Shown: piece by piece, positions 1-7,468 of the stretch
How the letters are laid out: the number at the start of each line of letters is the position of its first letter
Position numbering within the stretch: the first letter of the stretch is position 1
NCBI GenBank assembly: GCA_005776585.1
Contig: SXOX01000315.1
Coordinates: 1 to 35,768, forward strand
Reading direction: 5' to 3'
DNA from: Pseudomonadota bacterium
GTDB lineage: Bacteria > Myxococcota_A > UBA9042 > GCA-2863065
DNA: 35,768 bases
Position numbers and translations under genes: made by a program
Notes under the pieces: model-generated
Told to the model about the DNA's origin: nothing
Seen by the model: only the letters and a program-made list of their open reading frames with translations
The model's database searches: none

Positions 1-646
1 CGCCGTTCTTGACGAAGAAGCCCTGGTCGTACTCCAAGCGGTTCGGCGTCCCGATGACCGCAAAGTTGAGCCGGTCGGCCGCCGTGTACTCGAGCGCTTT
101 GCGAACGCGTTGCTTGAGGTTCTGCGCGGCTACGATCTGGAGGTAGGGCCGGAGCGGTAAGGCGACGCGCTGCTCGGCGCCGTCGGGTGGCCGCACGACC
201 AGGTCGAAGCGGTTGAACGCGCCCTCTAGGCCCCCACGAATGACGATCTTGCTCTTCCAACCGTCGTTGTAGGCCGGAACCAGAGTCCGTATGGCCGCGT
301 CCCGATCGCGATAGCAGCCGAGCGCGGCCACCGCCGGCGCGATGTCAATCACGTCGGCCGCGATCCCGAGCGTGTCGGCGACCGCGCGACCGAGCTCGGT
401 GCTCCGCGGTGACGAGTCGCGCTCTGGCAGCAGCAGGCCGGCGACGCGCTCGGCACCGACGGCCCGCACCGCGAGCGCGGCACACACACCGCTGTCGACG
501 CCGCCGGAGATGGCGACCACGAGGCCACGGCGCTTCAGGCGGCCGAGCGCGCCTCGCAGGAACGCCGCGATGCGCTCGGTCTCCACGCCCAAGTCGAGGG
601 CGAGCACGCGGTGGTCGAGGACCGAGACGCCGGCCTCAGGGCTCAC
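1..646 (-). CDS. NAD-synthase-like ATP-pyrophosphatase (partial, C-terminus off the window)
   Basis: About 215 residues are visible on the minus strand, starting from GTG at 646-644, which overlaps the stop of the upstream acyl-carrier-protein gene as GTGA and so suggests translational coupling. The P-loop of N-type ATP pyrophosphatases, SGGVDSG, lies near residue 41. A downstream LPERDSSPRS stretch and the block GTPNRLEYDQGFFVKNG match the NadE layout (LP..SSP and GT.N..E...G.F.K.GD). NadE adenylates a carboxylate (deamido-NAD) and forms an amide with ammonia. There is no N-terminal glutaminase domain in the visible part. A segment around GCYRDRDAAIRTLVPAY is not typical of housekeeping NadE as I remember it. 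Together with its place after an acyl ligase and an ACP, this suggests a specialised amide-forming paralogue; a true NadE remains possible. Confidence 0.8.
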   Translation of the reverse strand, partial: MSPEAGVSVLDHRVLALDLGVETERIAAFLRGALGRLKRRGLVVAISGGVDSGVCAALAVRAVGAERVAGLLLPERDSSPRSTELGRAVADTLGIAADVIDIAPAVAALGCYRDRDAAIRTLVPAYNDGWKSKIVIRGGLEGAFNRFDLVVRPPDGAEQRVALPLRPYLQIVAAQNLKQRVRKALEYTAADRLNFAVIGTPNRLEYDQGFFVKNG

Positions 647-915
647 GTCGCGGCCTTCCTCGCGAGGACGAAGCGCGCGATGGCCCCGAGGCTGTCGAGG
701 TTCTCGGGAAGCATCTCCTCGTCTTTGACCGTCACGCCAAAGGACGCCTCGATAAACTCGACGAGCTCCAAGACTCCGGTCGAGTCGAGCACCTGAGAGG
801 ACAGCAGTGACTGCTCGTCCGTGATCGCCTCGGCGGCGCTGCCCAGGAACAGGCTCTCGGCGACGTATCGGCGTACGGCCGCCTTGATGCTCTCTGCGGT
901 CAACGAAACACTCAT
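643..915 (-). CDS. acyl carrier protein
   Basis: This is a 90-residue stand-alone carrier protein. The phosphopantetheine attachment site is the LDSTG motif with Ser45 (canonical form DSL), followed by the acidic helix LELVEFIEASFGV typical of ACPs. Its ATG (915-913) overlaps the stop of the AMP ligase gene (ATGA), and its own stop overlaps the GTG of the NAD-synthase-like gene (GTGA). It therefore sits in the middle of a tightly coupled set and is probably loaded by the neighbouring ligase. It is not beside fatty-acid synthesis genes, so a dedicated secondary pathway is more likely than housekeeping AcpP. The substrate cannot be read from the sequence. Confidence 0.9.
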   Translation of the reverse strand: MSVSLTAESIKAAVRRYVAESLFLGSAAEAITDEQSLLSSQVLDSTGVLELVEFIEASFGVTVKDEEMLPENLDSLGAIARFVLARKAAT

Positions 916-2462
916 GAGGACTCCGATGTGCCTTGGGCATCGCGCAAGGTGCGCCGTGCGACCTTCCCGGTGGAGGTGGTGGGAAGCTCGGCGACGATCT
1001 CGACGATCTTGGGGACCATGTACGACTCGAGGCGCGCCTGTGCGAAGCGGATGAGCTCGCGCTCGACGACCTGCGCGCCGGGTCGTAGGACCACATAGGC
1101 CTTCACGGCCTCGCCGAGCACGGGATCGGGCACGCCGACCACGGCCGCTGCGACGACGTCCTCGTGATCGCAGAGGCGGCCTTCGACCTCACGGGGAGCG
1201 ACCTTCTCGCCGCGCGACTTGATGATGTCGTCATTACGACACACAAAGTACAGAAACCCATCTGCGTCCGTCCGGAACGTGTCTCCGGTGAAGAGCCACC
1301 GCTCGGTCCCGCTCTCCCCGGCACGTAGTCGCTCGGCCGTGGCCTCGGGCTTGTTCCAGTAGCCGATGAAGACGTTGCTCCCACGAACGACGAGTTGGCC
1401 CGTCGAGCCGTTGGGGAGGCGCTTCCCTGCGTCATCGATGAGCCAGACCTCCTCGTTGGGCATACCGCGCCCGACGCTGAGCGGTCGCCGGTCGAGCTCG
1501 TCGGGGGGGAGGAACGTCACACGCTTGCACTCGGTGAGCCCGTACATGGAAAACAACGTCGCCGTTCCGAACGTCGTGCGCAGCCACTGGATCTGACGCT
1601 CCGAGAGCGCCGCGGCGGTGTTGGTGACGAGCCGAAGCGAGGTGAGGTCCCACCCGGCGAGCGAGTCGAGGCCCATGAGCAGCGAGACCATGGTCGGGAC
1701 CGCGGGAAAGACGGTCGCCCGGCGCCGCTGCATGAGGTCGAGCACCTGGGCGGGATAGGCGAACGAGGTCAGCAGCACGACGGTGGCGCCGGTGCGTGCT
1801 CCCATGAGCACCTGATAGAGCCCGTAGTCAAACGAGAGCGGCAGCGCGCTCACGATGACATCGCCAGCCCGGTAGCCCAGGTACTCGGACACGCTGTTGC
1901 ACGCCGAGACCATGTTGCGATGGGTCAGCATCACGCCCGTCGGGTCGCCCGTCGAGCCCGAGGTGTAGATGATGGAGACCAGATCGAGGTCGATGACCGG
2001 CCAGCGAGGCAGCGGCACAGCGACCCCCAGGGCGCTTTCGAAGGGCTGCGCGCGCGGGTCGTCGAGCGTGCCGTGGCGCGTGAGGACGATGCGCAGGCTG
2101 GGTGCCTGCTGAATCGGCGCGGCAACCTGGTTGGCGAGGCGCGCATCGACGACGATTGCAGCGGGCGTACAGTCGGCGAGGACGTAGGCGAGCTTCGGGG
2201 CCTTGAGGTCGCGCGCAAGCGGCACGAAGACGGCGCCGAGCTTCATCGCGGCGAAGATGGCGACGGCGAACTCCGGCTCGTTGCCGAGCATCACCGCGAC
2301 GCGGTCTCCGGGCTGGACACCAGCGGACTGCAGCGTGACGGCGAGGCGCACGGCGAGGGCATCGAGCTGCCGAAACGTCAGTTGGGCGCCAGTGGCGTCC
2401 TCGAGAGCGACACCTTCGGGGTGCGTGGCAGCGATCGACTCGAGCTGGTGATGCAGGAGCAC
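912..2462 (-). CDS. AMP-forming acyl-CoA/acyl-ACP synthetase (ANL superfamily)
   Basis: This 516-residue protein has the full adenylate-forming enzyme pattern. The P-loop is YTSGSTGDPTGV (from residue 166), followed by SMYGLTE, GYWNKPEATAERL, the hinge region FTGDTFRTDADGFLYF, DDIIKSRGEKV, and the C-terminal catalytic lysine in STGKVARR (Lys500). It activates a carboxylic acid as an acyl-AMP and transfers it to a thiol. With an ACP encoded next to it, 4 nt overlapping, the acceptor is probably that carrier rather than CoA; this is inference. The start is GTG at 2462-2460, 34 bp after the asparagine synthase stop. The whole set reads in one direction and is probably one transcript. Confidence 0.93.
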   Translation of the reverse strand: MLLHHQLESIAATHPEGVALEDATGAQLTFRQLDALAVRLAVTLQSAGVQPGDRVAVMLGNEPEFAVAIFAAMKLGAVFVPLARDLKAPKLAYVLADCTPAAIVVDARLANQVAAPIQQAPSLRIVLTRHGTLDDPRAQPFESALGVAVPLPRWPVIDLDLVSIIYTSGSTGDPTGVMLTHRNMVSACNSVSEYLGYRAGDVIVSALPLSFDYGLYQVLMGARTGATVVLLTSFAYPAQVLDLMQRRRATVFPAVPTMVSLLMGLDSLAGWDLTSLRLVTNTAAALSERQIQWLRTTFGTATLFSMYGLTECKRVTFLPPDELDRRPLSVGRGMPNEEVWLIDDAGKRLPNGSTGQLVVRGSNVFIGYWNKPEATAERLRAGESGTERWLFTGDTFRTDADGFLYFVCRNDDIIKSRGEKVAPREVEGRLCDHEDVVAAAVVGVPDPVLGEAVKAYVVLRPGAQVVERELIRFAQARLESYMVPKIVEIVAELPTTSTGKVARRTLRDAQGTSESS

Positions 2463-2496
2463 AGCGTGCCGAAGCTACCCCGGCTGCGCCGGTGTG

Positions 2497-4434
2497 TCAC
2501 GCGAAAGGGCGAACTGCGGAGCCTAGAAAAATCTCGCAGAGGAGCGCCGTTGAGAGCACCCCCATGAGGGCCATGTTGTCGGCGAAGCCGGTCGCTCGGC
2601 CACTGGCGCACTTCTCGACGAGCCGAGCCACGAGCGTCGCGTCGAGGACATCGTGCCGCTTGAGCGTCGCCTCCGAGAGGACATCGGCGACCCAGGGCCT
2701 GGGCTTGCCTTCCGTGAAGAAGCTGGCGGCGTCCGGCGCGCGATACGGCTGCTTCGTCCGCTCGGTGACCGCCCGAGGGAGCAGGTCACCGAACGCGCGC
2801 TTGAGCACGTGCTTCTCGTCGAGCCCTTTGAGGCGCTCTTGGGCCGGCAGTCCGCAGGCAAAGGCAATGACGCGATGATCCAAGAACGGCGTCCGGCCTT
2901 CGACCGAGTGGGCCATGGCCACGCGATCGCCTTGGGCTGCGAGCAAGTAGCCCGTAAGCAGCGTATGCGCTTCGAGGTACTGATCGCGGTCGAGCGGCTG
3001 GAGTCGCGCGACCGAGGCCGGCAGACGCGCCTCGAGCTCGGCTACCGGATCGAAGTCGGTGAGCGCCTCGCGTGCGGTTGGACTCAAGAACCGGAGCGTG
3101 CGCGCGGTGCTCGTCCACCGCGGCAGGTGACCATAGCTGAGCCTGCCGACGTCGCCGTCGTGTTGGCCAAAGAACGCACGCGCAAAGGCCGGCGCCCGCA
3201 CGGGTGACGTCTTGGCCCAGCCGTAGAGGCGGCCCAGCAACCGCTCCGGCAGCGATGACCCTGGGTGGGTCGCGCCGAAGCGTCGCAGTCGGGCCTCCTT
3301 GAACAGGTCGTAGCCGGCGAAGACCTCGTCGGCGCCTTCGCCCGTGAGCACGACCTTGATCCCCTGGGAGCGCACGCGCTCGGCGAGCAACATGAGAGGC
3401 ACTGGGGCCGCGCGGACGACCGGCGCCTCGACGTGCCAGAGCATGCGCGGGAAGGCGGCGGCGACGTCCTCGGTGCGACACAGCGCAGCGTCGTGGTCCG
3501 TTCCGAGCGCGGAGACCACGGCGTCCTGGTAGGGGCCCTCGTCGAACTCGGCGTCCTCGAAGCGTATCGAGAAGGTCCGCAGCGGCTGACCTTGCCGCCG
3601 AGCGAGCGTCGCGATGATCGACGAGTCGAGGCCGCCGCTCACGTAGGCCGCCACCTCGACGTCGGCGCGCAGGCGGAGCGCCACGGCGTCACTGAGCCGT
3701 GCGCGCAGCTCCTCGTCGACTTCGGCTGCAGGTCGCGGGCGCGGAGGCTCCTCGGGAAAGGGCCAGTCCCAATAGCGGGTGACGACGGGCTCTCCGCCGG
3801 CCTCCACGACGAGCAGGTGACCGGGCGGTAGCTGAGAGATGCCCTGGAAGGGAGTGCGCGGCGCCAGCGGGCCCCAGAAGGTCAGGGACTCGGCCACGCC
3901 GCGGAGGTCCATCGCGCGCGGCACCCACGGAAGCCTGAAGAGCGCCTTGACCTCGGACGCGAAAGCGATGCGGTCGCCCACGCGAGCCCAGAACAGCGGC
4001 CGCACACCGACCCGATCGCGGGCGAGGATAAGGCGTCGCCGCGGGGCGTCCCAGAGCGCGATCGCAAACTGACCGACGAGGTCGTCGACGAACGCGAGGC
4101 CGCGCTCCTCGTAGGCGTGGACGAGGACCTCGGTGTCCGACGCCGTCGCAAAGCGATGGCCGTGCGCGACGAGATCCGCGCGAAGCTCGCGGTAATTGAA
4201 GATCTCGCCGTTGAAGACGACCTGCACGGTCCCGTCCTCGTTGGCCAGCGGCTGCTGTCCCGTAGCGAGATCGATGATGGACAGGCGCGCGTGGCCCAGC
4301 CCGATGCCGGGCGCAGTCCACGATCCGAGCGCGTCCGGACCACGATGGTGCAGTGTGTCGAGCATGACCCTAAGCTCGTCGGCGCGGCCCCCCGCAGCTC
4401 CCTGAAGCCCAACGATACCGACGAGACCGCACAT
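2497..4434 (-). CDS. asnB: asparagine synthase (glutamine-hydrolysing) family protein
   Basis: This 645-residue protein begins Met-Cys-Gly, so processing exposes the class II glutamine amidotransferase nucleophile Cys2. The N-terminal glutaminase domain also shows LHHRGPD, HARLSI and FNGEIFNYRE. The C-terminal synthetase domain carries the ATP pyrophosphatase loop SGGLDSS (266-272) and the VLTGEGADE block. Length and motifs fit the AsnB/AsnO type. Family members make asparagine or amidate other carboxylates in polysaccharide and secondary-metabolite pathways. Being beside an ACP, an acyl ligase and a second amide-forming enzyme argues for a pathway-specific role, though simple asparagine synthesis cannot be excluded. 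The gene starts 7 bp after the guanine deaminase stop. Confidence 0.92.
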   Translation of the reverse strand: MCGLVGIVGLQGAAGGRADELRVMLDTLHHRGPDALGSWTAPGIGLGHARLSIIDLATGQQPLANEDGTVQVVFNGEIFNYRELRADLVAHGHRFATASDTEVLVHAYEERGLAFVDDLVGQFAIALWDAPRRRLILARDRVGVRPLFWARVGDRIAFASEVKALFRLPWVPRAMDLRGVAESLTFWGPLAPRTPFQGISQLPPGHLLVVEAGGEPVVTRYWDWPFPEEPPRPRPAAEVDEELRARLSDAVALRLRADVEVAAYVSGGLDSSIIATLARRQGQPLRTFSIRFEDAEFDEGPYQDAVVSALGTDHDAALCRTEDVAAAFPRMLWHVEAPVVRAAPVPLMLLAERVRSQGIKVVLTGEGADEVFAGYDLFKEARLRRFGATHPGSSLPERLLGRLYGWAKTSPVRAPAFARAFFGQHDGDVGRLSYGHLPRWTSTARTLRFLSPTAREALTDFDPVAELEARLPASVARLQPLDRDQYLEAHTLLTGYLLAAQGDRVAMAHSVEGRTPFLDHRVIAFACGLPAQERLKGLDEKHVLKRAFGDLLPRAVTERTKQPYRAPDAASFFTEGKPRPWVADVLSEATLKRHDVLDATLVARLVEKCASGRATGFADNMALMGVLSTALLCEIFLGSAVRPFA

Positions 4435-4441
4435 CGGCGGC

Positions 4442-4924
4442 TCAGTAGTCGAGGCGGTCGGACTTGGCCTGCCAGAACTCGAAGGGCTCCAGCATGTCCG
4501 GAACCGCCAGCCGTGTCATCGGGAGGGTACGCTTGGCGATGGGCTTGGCGACCTCGGCATAGAGGCGGGCGTCGTCAAAACCGGCTGCGGCCGCTTCGTC
4601 GCGTCCGGCGCCGAAGTAGATGGCGTCGAGACGCGACCAGTACGCGGCGGCGAGGCACATGGGACAGGGCTCACAGCTCGAATAGAGCACGGCACCGCGC
4701 AACTCGTAGCGGTTGAGCTTCTGGCAGGCGTTGCGGATGGCGACCACTTCTGCGTGCGCCGTCGGGTCGCGCTTGCGCGTCACACGGTTCTGACCCCGCC
4801 CGACGACCTTGCCGTCGAAGACGACAACGGCGCCAAACGGCCCGCCCTCGTCCCAAAGGACGCTACGGCGTGCGACTCGAATGGCTTCCTCGAGAAAACG
4901 GTCGTGCTTGATTGGCTTCGTCAC
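4442..4924 (-). CDS. guaD: guanine deaminase (CMP/dCMP deaminase fold)
   Basis: This 160-residue zinc deaminase has the catalytic His57-Ala-Glu59 in DPTAHAEV and the PCxxC zinc site in SCEPCPMC (Cys87, Cys90). Residue patterns throughout (GGPFGAVVV, AAAAGFDDARLY, a terminal aromatic Tyr) closely resemble Bacillus subtilis GuaD as I remember it, more than TadA or cytidine deaminase. It would convert guanine to xanthine and ammonia in purine salvage. I chose the GTG at 4924-4922 because homology begins just after it; the upstream in-frame residues are antisense-like. No strong Shine-Dalgarno sequence precedes it. It lies between the cytochrome c gene and asnB, with only 7 bp to asnB, so co-transcription is likely but a shared role is not evident. 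Confidence 0.9.
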   Translation of the reverse strand: MTKPIKHDRFLEEAIRVARRSVLWDEGGPFGAVVVFDGKVVGRGQNRVTRKRDPTAHAEVVAIRNACQKLNRYELRGAVLYSSCEPCPMCLAAAYWSRLDAIYFGAGRDEAAAAGFDDARLYAEVAKPIAKRTLPMTRLAVPDMLEPFEFWQAKSDRLDY

Positions 4925-4960
4925 GGGGCCCACTGTAGCCGTGGGCAAAGGCCGCGTGAA

Positions 4961-4980
4961 GAAAATTAGCGAGGCCGCTA
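4961..4980 (-). terminator. weak hairpin plus T-run after cytochrome c
   Basis: On the minus strand TAGCG-GCCT-CGCTA forms a 5-bp stem that begins at the cytochrome c stop codon and is followed by ATTTTCTTC. This resembles a weak intrinsic terminator or attenuator between the cytochrome gene and guaD. The stem is short, so it may be only partly effective. Confidence 0.3.
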
Positions 4981-5307
4981 CTTGCTGCCCTTTGGCAGCT
5001 TGGCGACGGCATCGGCAATCGCCGTCTTGTCCGCGTCCGACAGAGCCTTGACGACGGCTGCCATGGGCTTGGGGGTCGCGGTCGTGAGCGCCTTCATGAC
5101 GGCGTCTTTCGACATCCCGGCGATGCCCTTGGTCTTGCCCTTCCCGGTGAGGTCCTCGCCGTGGCAGGCCTTGCACTTCTTTAGCAGCGCGTCCGTGTCC
5201 GCTGCGAACGGGACGTCGAGCGGGGGAGCCGAGCGGGTGCCCGCGCCCGCGAAGATCGAAACACCCAGCACCAGTGCGGCAGCAGAACCAGCAAGAAGCG
5301 TCTTCAT
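4978..5307 (-). CDS. small periplasmic monohaem cytochrome c
   Basis: This 109-residue protein has a Sec-type signal (residues 1 to about 24: MKTLL, then a hydrophobic Ala/Val/Leu/Phe core). One haem-attachment motif, CKACH (Cys45, Cys48, His49), is followed by GEDLTGKGKTKG and a Met in KPMAAVV that could be the distal axial ligand. These are features of class I cytochromes c such as c5/c6/c551 carriers. The ATG at 5307-5305 is supported by an excellent ribosome binding site, AAGGAG, 7 nt upstream. Size suggests a soluble electron carrier. The partner oxidase or reductase is not encoded nearby. The AT-rich region upstream (5455-5580) probably contains its promoter. Confidence 0.9.
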   Translation of the reverse strand: MKTLLAGSAAALVLGVSIFAGAGTRSAPPLDVPFAADTDALLKKCKACHGEDLTGKGKTKGIAGMSKDAVMKALTTATPKPMAAVVKALSDADKTAIADAVAKLPKGSK

Positions 5308-5454
5308 CCCATCACTCCTTCGTTTTCGAGTCGTTTTCGAATCCTGCGCGTGTCGCCTGCCATGAGCAGGCCGACCGAGCGCGCGCAATCGTAGCGGAGC
5401 GGCGACCAGACGCAACCCCGACACGTCGACAGAAGCGCCGGCGCATCGCGCCTA

Positions 5455-5580
5455 TTTCCAAAGCGCCATATATTTTGTTGTCCGATGGCTGGATCGGAGG
5501 ATCCTTTGGGCACGACCAGTTACGCGAAACAATCCACATGTTGATAATTATAAAGCACTGATATTATTGGATTTCGTTGG
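5455..5580. promoter_or_regulatory. AT-rich intergenic island with likely promoters
   Basis: Positions 5521-5580 are about one-third G+C by hand count, in a strongly GC-rich window. On the plus strand TTGATA (5541-5546) and TATTAT (5562-5567) are separated by 15 bp, a slightly short sigma-70-like arrangement pointing at the small ORF at 5690. The cytochrome c promoter must fire the other way from the same region. The rest of 5308-5689 has no convincing ORF. Confidence 0.4.
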
Positions 5581-5689
5581 CGCGGAAAGCGCTTGACGCC
5601 TGTGCCTCGCCATGGCACCCAAGCTCGCGAAACGGCCATATGTGGTCACGCGCCGTGGCACGCGGCCTCGGGCGAAGGAGCCGGTCATC

Positions 5690-5770
5690 ATGATTACCAA
5701 AGGAATCAGCCCCTGGGTCGCCGTCATGTGGGCTGCGGTCGGTGTGTTCCTGTTGTCGCGTCTGGGATAG
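5690..5770 (+). CDS. candidate 26-residue single-span membrane protein
   Basis: A 27-codon ORF (ATG at 5690, TAG at 5768-5770) is preceded by GAAGGAG (5674-5680) with 9 nt to the ATG, one of the best ribosome binding sites in the window. The product has a short polar start (MITKGIS), a hydrophobic span of about 17 residues (WVAVMWAAVGVFLLS) and a basic end (RLG). That is the form of bacterial small membrane proteins that attach to larger membrane complexes. It lies alone, downstream of the AT-rich promoter region and convergent with the Cys-rich protein gene. I do not recognise a family; conservation in relatives would decide whether it is real. Confidence 0.5.
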   Translation: MITKGISPWVAVMWAAVGVFLLSRLG

Positions 5771-5801
5771 GGTCCACGGTGCGCCCTGCCGCGCTTCGAA
5801 C

Positions 5802-6470
5802 CTACGGCGCGGTTGTTTGACACGTACCGACGGCAGCGACCACGGCATCTTCCCAGGTCGTCTGCGACTTGGGGCAGTACCCCCAGTCCGGCCCATAGAG
5901 CTTGCAGTCCGACTGACTGATACACCGCGGCGTGCAGATCCCGGTGTGCACGAGCGAGAAGTCCTTGATTTGGGCTTGCGTGAACTTGACGCAGGCGTAT
6001 TCGGGGAAGTCCCCGGTCCCAAGCGGGCAGGCGCTGTCGCCGCCAGACGAGCAGTCCTTGGTGCAGAAGCGATACGGCGACAGGTAGGCCTCGTCGTAGC
6101 AGTAGCAGGTCTCGCAGTCGGTGTGGCCGGTGCAGGGGTGACCGATCTTGCCAAGCCCTGGGTTGGCTGCGGAGCACGTCGGGCTGGCGTCGAAGGAGCC
6201 GGGGTCCTCGGAGACCAAGGAGACGTCGGGCTTGGTCGGGCCCCCGGTGTCGGCTCCGGCACCCGTGTCCGCAGCGCCAGCTCCCAGGTCCTCTAGGGTG
6301 TCGGAGCGCTGCACTCCGCCGCTGTCGCTGGATTCCATGCACTTGCGCGACACGGGATCGAAGGTGCCTCCGCACGAGACGATCGTCTGCTCGACGCCGC
6401 ACCCCGCGCAGGCCCATCCTTGTCCCAGCCAGAGGAGACTTGACACCACGGCCGCTCGGAACAAGCTCAC
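5802..6470 (-). CDS. exported Cys-rich protein of unknown function
   Basis: From GTG at 6470-6468 this is 222 residues. It begins with a hydrophobic signal (VSLFRAAVVSSLLWLG) and then WACAGCGVEQ, where Cys24 after CAG could be a non-standard lipidation site. An Asp/Gly/Thr-rich linker follows, and then a Cys-rich domain with spaced pairs (HTDCETCYCYDE, FCTKDCSSGGDSACP, ICTPRCISQSDC). This is the kind of disulphide-rich surface domain common in Myxococcota. No enzyme motif is visible. The start is uncertain: no clear Shine-Dalgarno precedes the GTG, and an in-frame ATG lies about 14 codons upstream, but using that would overlap the divergent gene. It is divergent from the HEAT-repeat lipoprotein with 41 bp between starts. 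Confidence 0.65.
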   Translation of the reverse strand: MSLFRAAVVSSLLWLGQGWACAGCGVEQTIVSCGGTFDPVSRKCMESSDSGGVQRSDTLEDLGAGAADTGAGADTGGPTKPDVSLVSEDPGSFDASPTCSAANPGLGKIGHPCTGHTDCETCYCYDEAYLSPYRFCTKDCSSGGDSACPLGTGDFPEYACVKFTQAQIKDFSLVHTGICTPRCISQSDCKLYGPDWGYCPKSQTTWEDAVVAAVGTCQTTAP

Positions 6471-6511
6471 GCGCGGAGGATACTCGATTGCGCCCCTCGG
6501 AGCCATGCCCC

Positions 6512-7468
6512 ATGACCACCGCTCGGCGCGCCGCCCGCGCCGTACTCGTGCTGGTGACCCTCGTCGCGTGCAAGTCGACGCCAGCTCCGTCCACGGCTCC
6601 GGCGGGCGCGGCACCTGAGCCGGCTCAGTCCGGGGCGGCAACGCCTCCGGCACCGACGGCCCACTCCGAGCCGGCCAAGGACTCGGAGTTCGAGGCGGTC
6701 GCCGCGCTGGTCGCGGCGGGCTCCGATCGCCAGAAATGCAACGACCTCAACGGGTGCGCGATGGTCGAGGACCTCGCTCAGCGTGGTCCTGCCGTGGCGT
6801 CGGCGCTGCAGCGGCTATACCGCGAGTCGAAGGGCGACGACTACTGGCGCTTTCGCCTGCTGGAGGCCATCGGTCGCAGCGGCGATGCGAGCGCCCTGCC
6901 CTTTCTGCTCTCGGTGCTCGGACGCGATCGGATGACACCGGCGCGAGTCGAGGCCGCGCGTGCGATCGGGCGACTGGGTCAGCGCTCCGCCGTGGCACGG
7001 CTGCTCGAGACCGCGAAGGACCTGGACCCGGCAAAGGGTCACGCTCCCGTGCTTCAGGCCATCGCCGGTGCGCTGGTGGCGTTGGGCGACCGCGACTCGG
7101 GAGTGGCGCTGCTTGAGCAGCACTTCGTGGTGCCGGACGGCCCGTCGTATCGGTGGGACCTCTTGCGACCGGGTGTCGAGGTCATCGGCGAGCATCGCCT
7201 CGAGCGGTTCCGCTCGCGGATCGAGGAGATCGCCCTGCGCGCGGACGTCTACGTGCGACGCGAGGCGATTCGCACGCTGGCCGCGCTCCGGAGCCCCGCG
7301 AGCTTCCCCGTCCTCATCGAGCTGCTGGAACAGATCGACCCTCCGCCACTGGCGCACAAGGAGGCCATGGCCGCGCTCGCCGCGATGACCGGGCATCGGC
7401 ACAAGTCCACGGCCGAGCACTGGATCACGTGGTGGCGTGAGGAGCGCTCTCGCTCGGCCAAGCCGTAG
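6512..7468 (+). CDS. HEAT-repeat lipoprotein
   Basis: This 318-residue protein has a short basic N-terminus (MTTARRAARA), a hydrophobic stretch and a lipobox LVAC with Cys20, then a Pro/Ala-rich linker. The body is built of helical pairs of HEAT/PBS-lyase type: FRLLEAIGRSGDASALPFL, VEAARAIGRLGQRSAVARL, and REAIRTLAALRSPASFPVL. The last segment (HRHKSTAEHWITWWREE) resembles the end of HEAT proteins that follow protein or peptide damage motifs in Myxococcota. It probably serves as a membrane-anchored scaffold in the periplasm or on the surface. The chosen ATG (6512) gives a proper lipoprotein signal; a GGAG lies 11 nt upstream. Its 3' end overlaps the convergent pseudouridine synthase gene by 44 bp. 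Confidence 0.82.
   Translation: MTTARRAARAVLVLVTLVACKSTPAPSTAPAGAAPEPAQSGAATPPAPTAHSEPAKDSEFEAVAALVAAGSDRQKCNDLNGCAMVEDLAQRGPAVASALQRLYRESKGDDYWRFRLLEAIGRSGDASALPFLLSVLGRDRMTPARVEAARAIGRLGQRSAVARLLETAKDLDPAKGHAPVLQAIAGALVALGDRDSGVALLEQHFVVPDGPSYRWDLLRPGVEVIGEHRLERFRSRIEEIALRADVYVRREAIRTLAALRSPASFPVLIELLEQIDPPPLAHKEAMAALAAMTGHRHKSTAEHWITWWREERSRSAKP

Noticed and set aside
5605..5625. Sigma-54 promoter (TGGCAC) near 5610, and similar TGGCACG at 5656 and 33717
   Set aside because: The required TTGC-type -12 element is missing at the right distance in each case.
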